From positions 1-64,000 of the forward strand of contig MBQZ01000040.1 in the NCBI GenBank assembly GCA_002134785.1: 64,000 bases of DNA. Direction: 5' to 3'. This stretch comes from Crenothrix sp. D3 (GTDB taxonomy: Bacteria; Pseudomonadota; Gammaproteobacteria; Methylococcales; Methylomonadaceae). The position numbers and the translations under genes were made by a program. The notes under the pieces were generated by a model. It was not told where the DNA came from. It made no database searches and saw nothing but the letters and a program-made list of their open reading frames with translations. Below, in pieces: positions 46,800 to 56,964 of this stretch; within the stretch, counting starts at the first letter, position 1, and every line of letters begins with the position of its first letter.

Positions 46800-47531
46800 T
46801 CAACAAAACAACGTGCGCCCACCATCCACTGTTAAAATTTGCCCCGTCATATACTCAGCATCCCTGATTAAAAATAACACCGTTTTGGCAATATCAAGCG
46901 GTTCGCCATTACGGCCTAGTGCGACACGTTGCAAAATCTCTGCTTTTTCTGACTCGGATAACTCATTATCAGGCCAGAGAATTGCACCTGGTGACACCCC
47001 ATTTACTCGAATCGCCGCGCCAAATTCTTTGGCTAACATCTTCGTCATTGCCGCTAAACCTGCTTTAGAAATACTGTACGCCACATAATTTTTTAAGCCG
47101 CGTTCGGCGTGAATATCAATGATATTGACAATACACCCGCGCCGCTCAGTCAACGTCTCTGCCAACGCGGTTGACAGAAAAAATGGGGCTTTCAAATTAC
47201 TGCCCACCAATTCATCCCACTGCGCTTCCGTGGTGTCCAGCACAGGCGTAGCATAAAAAGCCGACGCATTATTCACCAACACATCTATTCCACCCCACGC
47301 CCGTTGTGCTTCCTGAGCCAGTGCTTTTAATTCCGACATCTTCTGCAAATCCGCCGCATAACTGCGTGCCGAATCGGGACGAAGTGCATTTAACTCAACA
47401 CACAACGCTAACGCCTCCGCTTTCGAAGCGCGATAATGCAAAAAAATATTACACCCCTCACTATGCAACAACCTTGCACACGCCGCACCAATCCGCTTTG
47501 CCGCCCCTGTTATTAATACGTTTTTTTGCAT
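46800..47531 (-). CDS. Pteridine reductase, SDR family (FolM/PTR1-like)
   Basis: A 243-residue short-chain dehydrogenase. VLITGAAKRIGAACARLL has the NADPH-binding TGxxxRIG motif with Arg typical of pteridine reductases. NNAS follows at VLVNNASAFY, the catalytic Tyr/Lys are in YVAYSISKAGL, and the C-terminus has GGRTLFC. The active-site Ser of ordinary SDRs is replaced by Asp (NIIDIHAERG), as in PTR1/FolM. It probably reduces dihydropterins or dihydrofolate, matching the neighbouring folB-folK, to which it is convergent. Confidence 0.88.
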   Translation of the reverse strand: MQKNVLITGAAKRIGAACARLLHSEGCNIFLHYRASKAEALALCVELNALRPDSARSYAADLQKMSELKALAQEAQRAWGGIDVLVNNASAFYATPVLDTTEAQWDELVGSNLKAPFFLSTALAETLTERRGCIVNIIDIHAERGLKNYVAYSISKAGLAAMTKMLAKEFGAAIRVNGVSPGAILWPDNELSESEKAEILQRVALGRNGEPLDIAKTVLFLIRDAEYMTGQILTVDGGRTLFC

Positions 47532-47656
47532 GATAGATTATTCTGCCGCTAAAAATTTGTCATTCTAACCGATACTAGGATGAATAAAACGGCACTACAC
47601 GGTAGACTTATTCATTAAAGTTAATTTTGACTCTGTTGAATAATAGGAACAACCCT

Positions 47657-48655
47657 TTGCTACTTACCGATAAACAAAAAAAAATCCTCACTCTGTTAGC
47701 CGATGGTGAATTTCATTCGGGTACTGTATTAGCTGAAATAATGGGTATTAGCCGTGCCGCTGTGTGTAACCATATCAATCATTTGAGTGAAGTGTTGGGT
47801 TTAAGCATTGCGGCAGTGAGCGGTAAAGGTTATCGGCTGGATAAATCAGTGGAATTATTAGTACAGGAAGAAATCGAAATGGTGCTGAATGAACGTAGCA
47901 AAACATTAATCAGCCAGTTAGAAATTCACGATCAAATTGATTCAACTAACCGTTATTTAATGGAGAAAACCCGACACAGTGCCGCATCTGGATTGGTGTG
48001 CTTTGCTGAACAACAAACCGCAGGCAAAGGCAGACGTGGGCGCGAATGGGTGTCGCCGTTTGGCAGTAATATTTATTTATCCATTGCGTGGCAGTTTCCA
48101 CAAGGCGGTTATGCTGCAATTGCAGGCTTGAGTTTAGCGGTCGGGGTTGCGGTCATTCGGGCATTACGCGAACAGCAATTGTATGATGTCGGCTTAAAAT
48201 GGCCTAATGACATTATGAGTCAGGGAAGAAAATTGGGCGGCATTTTAATTGAGGTGTCAGGTGAAGTGGATGGCGGTTGTAATGTGGTGATTGGCATCGG
48301 CTTGAACTTATTTTTACCCGAAAACAAGGCACAAAACATTGCACAAGCGTGGACGGATATAACAAAAATCACAGGGCAACGTCCGTTAAGAAATGCGCTG
48401 GCAGGTGATCTATTAAATCATTTGTTACCCATGATTGCCGATTTTGAAGAGCGCGGACTGAGTGCTTATCTCGATGAATGGCGGCGTTATGATTGCTTAA
48501 AAGGTCAGCCCGCGCTGTTATTTGTTGGTCAGAAAACCATTGAAGGCATTGTGGAAGGTGTAAATGATGATGGGCTGTTATTGCTGAAACGCAACGATGG
48601 CACGGTGCAAGCCTTTGCCTCAGGTGAAGTCAGTTTTAGTGGTGCAAGCGCATGA
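47657..48655 (+). CDS. birA: Biotin-protein ligase and biotin-operon repressor BirA
   Basis: A 332-residue bifunctional BirA: N-terminal winged helix (residues ~1-60, MGISRAAVCNHINHL) for DNA binding, then the ligase with DSTNRYLME, GKGRRGREWVSPFGSNIYLS (biotinyl-AMP loop) and KWPNDIM, and a C-terminal SH3-like domain. TTG 47657 is chosen as start because AGGA lies 8 nt upstream; in-frame TTGs at 47627 and 47636 are alternatives. Its stop overlaps coaX (ATGA). Confidence 0.93.
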   Translation: MLLTDKQKKILTLLADGEFHSGTVLAEIMGISRAAVCNHINHLSEVLGLSIAAVSGKGYRLDKSVELLVQEEIEMVLNERSKTLISQLEIHDQIDSTNRYLMEKTRHSAASGLVCFAEQQTAGKGRRGREWVSPFGSNIYLSIAWQFPQGGYAAIAGLSLAVGVAVIRALREQQLYDVGLKWPNDIMSQGRKLGGILIEVSGEVDGGCNVVIGIGLNLFLPENKAQNIAQAWTDITKITGQRPLRNALAGDLLNHLLPMIADFEERGLSAYLDEWRRYDCLKGQPALLFVGQKTIEGIVEGVNDDGLLLLKRNDGTVQAFASGEVSFSGASA

Positions 48656-49404
48656 GTTTATTAGTGGATATGGGCAACACACGGCTGAAATGGGCAGTGC
48701 TTGAAAATGGGGATTTTATGACAGGGCAACCGTTGCTAAATACGCAGCTTAATCAAGCATTATTGTTGAACGCGTGGCAACACATCACGCCACCCAAACA
48801 ACTGCTTATTAGCTGCGTAACCACTAATCAATCGCTGGAGTTGGTCATTGAGGTTGCCGTTACTTTGTGGCCTGACATTAAAATTAGCCGTGTGCATTCA
48901 CAAACGCACACCTTTGGTATCACTAACGCTTATACGCCACCCGAAAAATTAGGCGTAGATCGGTGGCTCGCTCTCGTTGCGGCACGACACAGTTATGCAC
49001 TGCCTGCGTGTATTGTCGATTGTGGCACGGCGATTACCGTGGATTTACTGAATACCGATGGTCAGCATTTAGGCGGCTTTATTAGCGCGGGCATTACTTT
49101 GATGAAAAAATCGTTAGCACACGGCACGAATGCCCTGCCGTTTAATACCAGCCAGCATTCATTAGAGCCTGCTAAATTCACCGAAGCGGCGATTTATAGC
49201 GGTACGTTATTAGCAGCAGTTGGCTTGATTGAACAGGTATTAGCCAAACAAATTAAGCCAATGTCATTAATTTTAACAGGTGGCGATGCGGCATTAATCG
49301 CACCGCATTTAAGCGTTACGCCGCTGATTAATGTCGATTTAGTGTTGCGAGGTTTAGCAATTGTAGCAAGTACAAGCAACGTTACTGACGATGAACGCAA
49401 TTAA
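48652..49404 (+). CDS. coaX: Type III pantothenate kinase CoaX
   Basis: A 250-residue ASKHA-fold kinase, first step of coenzyme A synthesis. LLVDMGNTRLKWAVLE is the phosphate-binding start, GVDRWLALVAARH and IVDCGTAITVDLL are the family motifs, and LTGGDA near the C-terminus binds nucleotide. It is translationally coupled to birA through a 4-nt overlap, an arrangement common in gammaproteobacteria. Confidence 0.95.
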   Translation: MSLLVDMGNTRLKWAVLENGDFMTGQPLLNTQLNQALLLNAWQHITPPKQLLISCVTTNQSLELVIEVAVTLWPDIKISRVHSQTHTFGITNAYTPPEKLGVDRWLALVAARHSYALPACIVDCGTAITVDLLNTDGQHLGGFISAGITLMKKSLAHGTNALPFNTSQHSLEPAKFTEAAIYSGTLLAAVGLIEQVLAKQIKPMSLILTGGDAALIAPHLSVTPLINVDLVLRGLAIVASTSNVTDDERN

Positions 49405-49434
49405 TAACAATCCGCTTGGCGTTCAAATTGTCTA

Positions 49435-52400
49435 TTACTCACTTTCAGAAAAATAGGCAAAACAGCCTCGTCCGTTGTCTTTTGCTTGATAAAGCGCGGT
49501 GTCAGCATGATCCATGAGGCTTTCAGGGGTGCTACCATGTTGAGGATAAAAACTAATGCCAATGCTCGCGCCTATTTGGGCGCTGTCAGTTTCAGATAAT
49601 TGAAAGGGTAGGGCTAAATCAGCTATCACTTTTAAAGCAACTATGTCAGCCGCTTCGGGAATTTTCAGGTTTTCTAGCACGAGGACAAATTCATCACCGC
49701 CTAAGCGTGCGACCATGTCACTTTTGCGTAAACAAGTTGTGACTCTTGCCGCCACTTGTTTGAGTAATTCATCACCAGCGGCATGACCTAAACGATCATT
49801 CACCGCTTTGAATTTATCCAAATCCATCATGAATACGGCGAATTTTGTATTTGCTCGATGATTAAGCGCGATGGCAGACTCTAATCTATCCAATAATTTA
49901 CGCCGATTGGGTAAGCCTGTGAGCGGGTCGTAAAAGGCTAATTGTTTAATTTCCTCTTCGGCGGCTTTACGTTCGGTGATGTCCAGCATCATACCGATAA
50001 AATAGTCTAGGCTACCGTCTCGTTTACGGATGCACTGAACCGCCAAATCAACGCAAACAAAATGCCCGTCTTTATGAATATAGCGTTTTTCCATTTGATA
50101 CGCGTTACAACACCCGCGTATGGCTTGTTCAAAATAGACTTGCTCAGGTGCAAGGTCATCAGGATGCGTGAATTTCTCCCAATTAATACTCTGTATTTCA
50201 TTGGCGGTATAACCGATCATGTCACAAAATCGTTGATTAACATTCAGCGTGAGTTGATCGTGACTTACGGTGACCATACCAATAAACGGTTGTTGAAAAT
50301 AACCCAATAGCTCATCACGATTTTTCCGCAGTTCATTTTCCATTTTTTTGCGTTCAGTAATGTCCTGATGGGTGCCGCTCATTAATAAAGGCTTACCCTC
50401 ACTTGTCCACGATGAAACACAGCCTTGATCTAATATCCATACCCAATGCCCCTGTTTATGCTTCATACGACTTTCACAGACATAGTAATCCGTCTGACCA
50501 TTAAAATGTTGTTCCAACAACGCATTACTTCGTTTTAAGTCATTGGGATGGACGAGCTTTAACCAAGTGTTAATGCTCGTCGGTGCAATGTCTGCCAATG
50601 TATAGCCTAGCAAAGCCGCCCAGCGTTCATTAAAATGGGTTGCACCTGTTTGCACATTCCATTCCCACGTTCCTACGTTGGTCGCTTTAATAACTTCTGC
50701 CAGACGAGCGCGTTCAACGGCAAGTTGTTCTTCGATTTGTTTACGCTCGGTAATGTCGCGTGACGAATTAAATAACACTGGCTTACTGTCTAGCTCAAGT
50801 ACAATACTATTGACCTCAACATCAATAATAGTGCCATCTTTACAGCGATAGCTAGTCTCGAATAAAGTGCTAGCAGGGTTTTTAAATAGTTTCTTAGTAG
50901 CTTTAATACAGTCACTGGGATACAAATAAACATCCCATTGCATAACATTCATACCCAGCATTTCGTCACGGTTATAACCCAACCTGTGACAAAATGAATC
51001 ACTGAGTTCTATAAGATTGCCATCAACGTCTAGGATGTGAACGCCGTCACTGGCATTGCGTAACAGAGCGAGATTCTTCTCGCTCTCTTTTTGTAATGCC
51101 TGTTCAGCTCGCGTCCGCTGGGTGATGTCGCGAAAACTCCACACTCTGCCAACAATGTCGTTATTAATACGTTGCGGAATGGAATATCGCTCAACAATTT
51201 TCCCCTCTTTAAAGTTAATAATATCAAAAGAACTGTCTTCTGTGGTGTCAGATAGTGCTTGCACTTCATGTAAAAAATGCAAAAAGCTATCGGCATTTTC
51301 TAATTGATTCAGCTCATAATGTGAAACGGAAGTATCATAGTTGTGGGTGGTAATGTCATTTTCAATATACCAAAAATCAATAAACTTTTGATTGTATAAC
51401 ACCCAATTTTTGTTGAGGTCAACGACCAAAATAGCATCACTGGAGGATTCCAATGTCGCGGATAACAACGACAGGGAGTTTGCTATTTTTAGTTCTGCTT
51501 GTTTACGCTCGGTAATATCTTCAACAATAGAATTATGACAAGGGTTGCCCTGTTCACATAGATTCAGTTTAGCAACGGTTAAATTAACCCAAACGATTGA
51601 GCCATTGGCGTGAATATAGCGTTTTTCTATGACAAAACCGTTAGTTTTACCCGCATTCATTAATGCCAAATTATTCAAACTAGCTTGCACATCATCGGGA
51701 TGGGTGATTTTTATCCAGTCAATATGTTGTAATTCATCCATCGTTAAACCCACAATAGCGGCATATTTCGCATTGGCGTTGTAAATATACCCTGTCAGTG
51801 AATCAATGACCGCGATGCCTACGGGAGCATGAGTAAACAAAGTTTTAAAGCGTTCTTCACTGGCAGCCAGCGCGTTTTCTATTTGTTTACGCTCATCAAT
51901 ATCGACACAAGAACCGATATAACCTAAAAAAGTACCGTCTTCCGCAAAACGCGGTTCACCTGTATCCAGTAACCAGCAGTATTCGCCATCATAACGACGT
52001 AGGCGATATTCCATTTTGAATGGCAAACGCGCATCAAATGAGCGGCTGTAAATAGCGACGCAGTGTTGCAGGTCGTCGATATATACGCCATCTAACCAAC
52101 CATTACCAAGCTCTTGCGCTAAGGTACGTCCCGTAAAATCTAGCCAGACTTTATTGAACTGATAATATAGTTTATCCAGATCCGATAACCAGATCAGGAC
52201 AGGTGCAGAATCAGCGAGTAAACGAAAGCGTTGTTCACTTTCTTGCAATTCTCTAGTCAATTGATTGGCAATCTTAACGGCATTCGCCCGCGTATTGAGA
52301 TTAGACGTTAATAATAAGCATCCTAACAGGCTGATTAACACACCTAAGCCAAACACCAGCCAAGCATTGAGATAATATAAATTATCAACGTTTAGCCTTT

Positions 52401-53295
52401 GTTCGAACTGCAATGTCCAAACCGTGTCGTCAAAACTGTTACTTAGTTCAACGACTGAATGATGGCTGTCATCAGATGAAGGGGGATTGGGATGGTTGTC
52501 GTACAGTAAATGTTCTGTTTGTGTATTACGACCGTCATAAACGTGTAAATATACATGAGGGATTGCAGTGTCTGGTTCTGCTGCCAAGATGTTGTTGAGC
52601 AAATCCGTCATACGAAAGGGGCTATACACCCATCCAAACAACGCGGCGCGGCGTTGCTCTACGGTGTCTATGGGTTTGTTTTTTTGATAGACAGGGGCGT
52701 ACATCAATGTCCCTGCTTGTACATTTTTATCAGTTTCTTGTATTAAGCTCACTTTCCCCGATAATGTGACGATATTTTCATCACGCGCTCGCGCCATTGC
52801 CGCTTGGCGTACAGGCTCAGCGTACATATCATAACCAAATGCGTGTAAATTGCGCTCGGTGAATGGTTCTAAAAAAATAATCGAGGTATAAGCCTCGCGT
52901 TTACCTTCAGGGCGTATTTTATAATTTGGAAACCCTTCGGCACGAATTTGGGCTTGATGTGTGGCTAACTGCTTAGCGGGAATCCATAAAGCAAAACCTA
53001 AGCCCTGAATACCATTGAAATGATTATTGCGGTGCAAGTATTCAACATAAATATGCCATTCTTGCCGTGTCACTGTGTCTGATGCGTCAAAGCCTGCTGC
53101 CCCGCCTAATAAGATTTGCTCATGAGCCTCCAAGCGGGCAGTAATTTTTTGTTGGATTTCTTCGCAGTAATGAATAAAACGTTGATACTCGCGCGTATCA
53201 ATTTCAACTTTCATCCAATAGCCAGCCGCACCAGAACCTGCCAGTCCCAACAATAAAAAACCCCACGTCAGTAATCTATAAATGTAATTGGGCAT
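49435..53295 (-). CDS. CHASE-PAS-GGDEF diguanylate cyclase
   Basis: A 1286-residue membrane sensor that should make cyclic di-GMP. Two membrane spans (about residues 7-27 and 312-334) bracket a periplasmic CHASE-type domain with FNGIQGLGFALWIP and the later FGWVYSPFRM. About six PAS domains follow, each opening with a phrase such as SEQRFRLLADSAPVLIW or SEERFKTLFTHAPVGIA. The GGDEF domain is C-terminal: YDPLTGLPNRRKLLDRL and RLGGDEFVLVLENL, with RKSD five residues before it as an inhibitory I-site. There is no EAL domain. It stands alone, convergent with coaX. Confidence 0.93.
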   Translation of the reverse strand: MPNYIYRLLTWGFLLLGLAGSGAAGYWMKVEIDTREYQRFIHYCEEIQQKITARLEAHEQILLGGAAGFDASDTVTRQEWHIYVEYLHRNNHFNGIQGLGFALWIPAKQLATHQAQIRAEGFPNYKIRPEGKREAYTSIIFLEPFTERNLHAFGYDMYAEPVRQAAMARARDENIVTLSGKVSLIQETDKNVQAGTLMYAPVYQKNKPIDTVEQRRAALFGWVYSPFRMTDLLNNILAAEPDTAIPHVYLHVYDGRNTQTEHLLYDNHPNPPSSDDSHHSVVELSNSFDDTVWTLQFEQRLNVDNLYYLNAWLVFGLGVLISLLGCLLLTSNLNTRANAVKIANQLTRELQESEQRFRLLADSAPVLIWLSDLDKLYYQFNKVWLDFTGRTLAQELGNGWLDGVYIDDLQHCVAIYSRSFDARLPFKMEYRLRRYDGEYCWLLDTGEPRFAEDGTFLGYIGSCVDIDERKQIENALAASEERFKTLFTHAPVGIAVIDSLTGYIYNANAKYAAIVGLTMDELQHIDWIKITHPDDVQASLNNLALMNAGKTNGFVIEKRYIHANGSIVWVNLTVAKLNLCEQGNPCHNSIVEDITERKQAELKIANSLSLLSATLESSSDAILVVDLNKNWVLYNQKFIDFWYIENDITTHNYDTSVSHYELNQLENADSFLHFLHEVQALSDTTEDSSFDIINFKEGKIVERYSIPQRINNDIVGRVWSFRDITQRTRAEQALQKESEKNLALLRNASDGVHILDVDGNLIELSDSFCHRLGYNRDEMLGMNVMQWDVYLYPSDCIKATKKLFKNPASTLFETSYRCKDGTIIDVEVNSIVLELDSKPVLFNSSRDITERKQIEEQLAVERARLAEVIKATNVGTWEWNVQTGATHFNERWAALLGYTLADIAPTSINTWLKLVHPNDLKRSNALLEQHFNGQTDYYVCESRMKHKQGHWVWILDQGCVSSWTSEGKPLLMSGTHQDITERKKMENELRKNRDELLGYFQQPFIGMVTVSHDQLTLNVNQRFCDMIGYTANEIQSINWEKFTHPDDLAPEQVYFEQAIRGCCNAYQMEKRYIHKDGHFVCVDLAVQCIRKRDGSLDYFIGMMLDITERKAAEEEIKQLAFYDPLTGLPNRRKLLDRLESAIALNHRANTKFAVFMMDLDKFKAVNDRLGHAAGDELLKQVAARVTTCLRKSDMVARLGGDEFVLVLENLKIPEAADIVALKVIADLALPFQLSETDSAQIGASIGISFYPQHGSTPESLMDHADTALYQAKDNGRGCFAYFSESE

Positions 53296-53407
53296 GGTTT
53301 GAATTAAGCGAATGCGATGAAGTTAATGTCACGTTGCCCTAGTTTAGTTGGTTGACGCAGTTTTATCACGCATTCATATCTACAATTCGCAGGAGATTAA
53401 CAAATGG

Positions 53408-54013
53408 TCAATACGTTTTCATTAATCCATCTAAAGTTAATTTACAGCTAGGCACAAACACCTGCATAAAAAAGATCACTTCAGGCTGTTGGGATTCGGC
53501 AATTTTTAACGCTATCTGCTCGGAGGCAGTTTCAAATTCCCTATTGCCCGCTTTTAATTCCGACTGACATTTTAAATAGGCGGAGATTTTATCGGCGGCT
53601 TTAATCAATTCAAGATGAACAGCGGGGATTTGGTCATGCTGAATCAATGCGCGAAAATCCGCTTGTAATTTTTCAGGCAATAAAGTCAATAATTCAACTT
53701 CGGCGCGTTGTTCGATTTGTTTATAAGCGGCGTTAATTTCGGGCGAGTGGTATTTAATTGGCGTGGGTAAATCGCCCGTAATCACTTCGGTGATGTCGTG
53801 ATATAACGCCGCTGTTGCCACCGCATTGGCATCGACTGTGCCGCCGTAATAACGATTTTTTATTAATGCCAGCGTGTGCGCAATCACAGACACTTCCCAG
53901 CTGTGTTCCATAACATTTTCTTCGTGGGCGTTGCGCTTGAGTCCCCAGCGTTTAATCCAGCGTAATCGTGATAAATAGGCATAAAAACTACTTGTTAGCG
54001 TAATGGTTTGCAT
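53408..54013 (-). CDS. yfbR: 5'-deoxynucleotidase YfbR-like HD hydrolase
   Basis: A 201-residue HD-domain phosphohydrolase close to YfbR in length and motifs: NVMEHSWEVSVIAHTLA (first His), ALYHDITEVITGDLPTPIKY (HD pair and substrate loop), and LIKAADKISAYLKCQSELKA (late Asp). YfbR releases phosphate from deoxynucleoside 5'-monophosphates. It is divergent from and slightly overlapping the upstream region of the GTPase gene. Confidence 0.92.
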   Translation of the reverse strand: MQTITLTSSFYAYLSRLRWIKRWGLKRNAHEENVMEHSWEVSVIAHTLALIKNRYYGGTVDANAVATAALYHDITEVITGDLPTPIKYHSPEINAAYKQIEQRAEVELLTLLPEKLQADFRALIQHDQIPAVHLELIKAADKISAYLKCQSELKAGNREFETASEQIALKIAESQQPEVIFFMQVFVPSCKLTLDGLMKTY

Positions 54014-54068
54014 GATTTTCTGTTATCTTGTTAGTTTTACAGCGTATTTTACTCACATCAAACACATT

Positions 54069-54977
54069 ATGCTTATTCAGTGGTATCCCGGTCACATGCA
54101 CAAGGCGAGCAAAGAAGTTAAACTTCTGATGCCGCAAGTTGATTTAATTATTGAAGTTATTGATGCGCGTATTCCGTTCAGCAGTCAAAATCCTATGATT
54201 GCCGCGCTACGCGGCGACAAACCCACCATTAAAATTCTCAGCAAAAGTGATTTAGCTGATCCCGACAGAACACAACTCTGGCAAACGTACTTAGAGCAAG
54301 AGCAGGGCGTGAAAACCTTGGCTGTTACCAGCAAAAATCCCGAAAAAATTCGCCAACTGACTGACTTGTGCCACAAGCTGTTCCCTGAAAAAGCAGAAGA
54401 CGGTAAGTTAATTAACGCATTGATTATGGGTATTCCCAATGTGGGTAAATCGACCTTAATTAATATCATTGCTAATCGAACCATTGCAAAAACAGGTAAT
54501 GAACCCGCTGTGACTAAAATGCAGCAACGCATTGATTTGGGCGATGGCATTATTTTATTTGATATGCCGGGTTTATTGTGGGGCAATGTGGAAAATCGTA
54601 ACAGCGGTTATCGCTTAGCAACGACAGGCGCGATTCGAGACACGGCGATAGATCATGATGATATTGCGTCTTTTGCCGCTGATTTTTTGTTGCGCCAGTA
54701 TCCTGATTTGCTTAAAGCCCGTTTTCAATTAGAAACCCTACCCGAAAAAGAAGAAGAGTTATTAAAAATCATCGGCACACAACGCGGCTGTTTGCGTTCA
54801 GGTGGACGCGTGGAAATGGATAAAGCGGCGAAAATTTTCTTAGCAGAATACCGTGCGGGGACAATAGGCAGAATTACCTTAGAAACACCTGCCATGATGG
54901 AACAAGAATTGATTGAGTTAGAGGTTATTCGTGCTGAAAAAGCGGCAAAGAAATTAGCTAGAAAGAAAAAGCAGTAG
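54069..54977 (+). CDS. ylqF: Ribosome biogenesis GTPase YlqF/RbgA
   Basis: A 302-residue circularly permuted GTPase: IQWYPGHMHKASKE is the family start, the G4-type motif SKSDL precedes the P-loop [12 protein letters not shown] (about residue 130), then DMPGLLW. The C-terminal helical domain binds rRNA. It helps late assembly of the 50S subunit. ATG 54069 is chosen for the conserved MLIQWYPGHM start; an in-frame start at 54003 would overlap yfbR. tyrS follows 42 bp later. Confidence 0.93.
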   Translation: MLIQWYPGHMHKASKEVKLLMPQVDLIIEVIDARIPFSSQNPMIAALRGDKPTIKILSKSDLADPDRTQLWQTYLEQEQGVKTLAVTSKNPEKIRQLTDLCHKLFPEKAEDGKLINALIMGIPNVGKSTLINIIANRTIAKTGNEPAVTKMQQRIDLGDGIILFDMPGLLWGNVENRNSGYRLATTGAIRDTAIDHDDIASFAADFLLRQYPDLLKARFQLETLPEKEEELLKIIGTQRGCLRSGGRVEMDKAAKIFLAEYRAGTIGRITLETPAMMEQELIELEVIRAEKAAKKLARKKKQ

Positions 54978-55019
54978 TCATTTTATACTATCTATTTAAA
55001 TTAAAGTTGGAGAAAGACC

Positions 55020-56213
55020 TTGCAAGAAAGTGTATTAGCGCAGTTACTCAGAGGAACTGACGAAGTTTTAGTTGAACACGAATTAATCAAAAAATTAGCC
55101 GAAAATAGACCGCTGCGCATTAAAGCGGGCTTTGATCCCACCGCCCCTGATTTGCATTTAGGGCATACGGTTTTAATTAATAAATTAAAACAGTTTCAAG
55201 ATTTAGGGCATGACGTGCTGTTTTTAATCGGCGATTTTACAGGCATGATAGGCGATCCCACAGGTAAAAACGTCACCCGCAAGCCCCTATCGCGTGAAGA
55301 CGTATTAGCCAACGCGCAAACCTATCAAGATCAAATTTTCAAAATCCTTGATCCCGCTAAAACCGAAGTCGTGTTTAATTCCACTTGGATGAACGCCATG
55401 TCATCTGCCGAACTCATTCAACTTGCCGCAAAAAACACCGTGGCACGAATGCTGGAACGGGATGACTTTAGTAAACGCTACAAAAGCGGACAACCCATCG
55501 CCATCCATGAATTTTTATACCCCTTAATCCAAGGCTACGATTCTGTTGCCATGAAAGCGGACGTAGAGCTAGGCGGCACTGATCAAAAATTTAACCTATT
55601 AATGGGGCGACAACTACAAGAAGTATTCGGACAAAAACCGCAAGTCGTTATCACCATGCCGATTTTAGAGGGCTTGGACGGCGTACAAAAAATGTCCAAA
55701 TCACTGAACAACTATATTGGTATCGCCGATGCCGCCGATGATATGTTCGGCAAACTCATGTCGATTTCTGACGTACTCATGTGGCGTTATTTTGAACTCC
55801 TCAGCTTCCGCCCCATGCCAGAAATAAAAACATGGATGCAAGAATGCGAACAGGGCGCGAATCCACGCAACTACAAAGTGCTGTTAGCCCAAGAAATTGT
55901 CGAACGTTTCCACGATAAAGCCGCCGCCGAAAAAGCCCTAGAAAACTTTGAAGCCCGATTCCAACGCGGTGCAATGCCCGATGAAATGGACGAAATAACA
56001 GTTAAAGGCGAGGCGACAGGTTGCACAATCACCCATCTGTTAAAAGAAGCAGGCTTAACCGCCAGCACCTCAGAAGCCATCCGCATGATTAACCAAGGCG
56101 CGGTAAAAATAGACGGCGAAAAAGTCAGCGATACCAAACTGCTGTTAGCAGTCGGCAGCAACCATGTTTATCAGGTCGGCAAACGGAAATTTGCACGCGT
56201 TGAGGTGGTTTGA
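55020..56213 (+). CDS. tyrS: Tyrosyl-tRNA synthetase
   Basis: A 397-residue class I synthetase of the TyrRS type: [17 protein letters not shown] contains the HIGH-type motif HLGH, and [13 protein letters not shown] the KMSKS loop. The C-terminal S4-like domain ([20 protein letters not shown]) binds tRNA. Translation begins at TTG 55020 with GGAGAAAGACC upstream. It is probably co-transcribed with ylqF and ends before a strong stem-loop. Confidence 0.96.
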   Translation: MQESVLAQLLRGTDEVLVEHELIKKLAENRPLRIKAGFDPTAPDLHLGHTVLINKLKQFQDLGHDVLFLIGDFTGMIGDPTGKNVTRKPLSREDVLANAQTYQDQIFKILDPAKTEVVFNSTWMNAMSSAELIQLAAKNTVARMLERDDFSKRYKSGQPIAIHEFLYPLIQGYDSVAMKADVELGGTDQKFNLLMGRQLQEVFGQKPQVVITMPILEGLDGVQKMSKSLNNYIGIADAADDMFGKLMSISDVLMWRYFELLSFRPMPEIKTWMQECEQGANPRNYKVLLAQEIVERFHDKAAAEKALENFEARFQRGAMPDEMDEITVKGEATGCTITHLLKEAGLTASTSEAIRMINQGAVKIDGEKVSDTKLLLAVGSNHVYQVGKRKFARVEVV

Positions 56214-56269
56214 TTAACGCGGTGTAATGGCTTGATATTTTGATAACTATAGGACGAGTGTTTTTGTTA

Positions 56270-56318
56270 AATTAAGCCGTTCATGCCGAAGCTCCTCGAA
56301 CCATGAACGGTTTAACTT
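56270..56318 (+). terminator. Long stem-loop after tyrS
   Basis: TTAAGCCGTTCATG (56272-56285) pairs with CATGAACGGTTTAA (56302-56315) around a 16-nt loop. It marks the end of the core stretch and the start of accessory genes. Confidence 0.65.
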
Positions 56319-56362
56319 AACTATTGGTACATTATACAATTATTTATTTGGAGGAAAAGGCA

Positions 56363-56581
56363 ATGCAAAAACAAGACCTAGCTCAAACTATCTATCAAAA
56401 AACCCAGCAATTACCCGTTGAAGATTTAGAAGAAGTATTACGATTTGTTGAATTTGTGCAATTTAAAAATAGCAAGAAAACCAAATCAGCAGGGTGGAAA
56501 CAGGATTTTTTAGCGGTTTCACAATGGGATATTAACGAAAACGATAATGCAATCACCTCATGGCAAATTCAAGAATTTTAG
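56363..56581 (+). CDS. Antitoxin of the VapB/DUF2281 kind
   Basis: A 72-residue protein MQKQDLAQTIYQKTQQLPVE followed by LEEVLRFVEFVQFKN, the short helical DUF2281-type N-terminus seen in antitoxins paired with PIN toxins. GGAGGAAAAGGCA precedes ATG 56363. It overlaps the PIN gene by 22 nt, so the pair is co-translated. Confidence 0.8.
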   Translation: MQKQDLAQTIYQKTQQLPVEDLEEVLRFVEFVQFKNSKKTKSAGWKQDFLAVSQWDINENDNAITSWQIQEF

Positions 56582-56964
56582 TAGATACCTCTGTCTTTAT
56601 CGATTTTTTACGGAAAGACAAAAAATCCCAAACGACTTTATGGTATTTGCAGGAAAATTATAACTGCACGATGTCCTCAGTGACCTTGTTTGAATTGCTA
56701 TGCGGTGCAAAAACTGAAAAACATCTTGCCGATGTCAATAGGTTAGTAAAATGGATAGAATGCTTGCCGTTTGATGACCTTGTTGCAGAAAGTGCTGCTC
56801 TATTTTTCTGCGAATTGAAAGCAAAAAATAAATTAATCGAATTCCGTGATATTTTCATTGCTGCCACCGCTTATGTGCATACGTTACCTATTGCCACATT
56901 GAACAGAAAACATTTTGAGAACATAGCACAAATTACGCTGATTGAATTAAAAAACGGGGCGTAG
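56560..56964 (+). CDS. vapC: PIN-domain ribonuclease toxin VapC
   Basis: A 134-residue PIN nuclease. RILVDTSVFIDFLRKD holds the first catalytic Asp, SSVTLFELLCGA the conserved Glu, and FRDIFIAATAYVHTLPIATL the later Asp cluster. VapC toxins cut tRNA or rRNA and are held inactive by VapB. The start at 56560 overlaps the antitoxin gene end. Confidence 0.88.
   Translation: MANSRILVDTSVFIDFLRKDKKSQTTLWYLQENYNCTMSSVTLFELLCGAKTEKHLADVNRLVKWIECLPFDDLVAESAALFFCELKAKNKLIEFRDIFIAATAYVHTLPIATLNRKHFENIAQITLIELKNGA

Noticed and set aside
54185-54586. 133-residue minus-strand frame within ylqF
   Set aside because: It is an antisense shadow of a well-supported GTPase gene.
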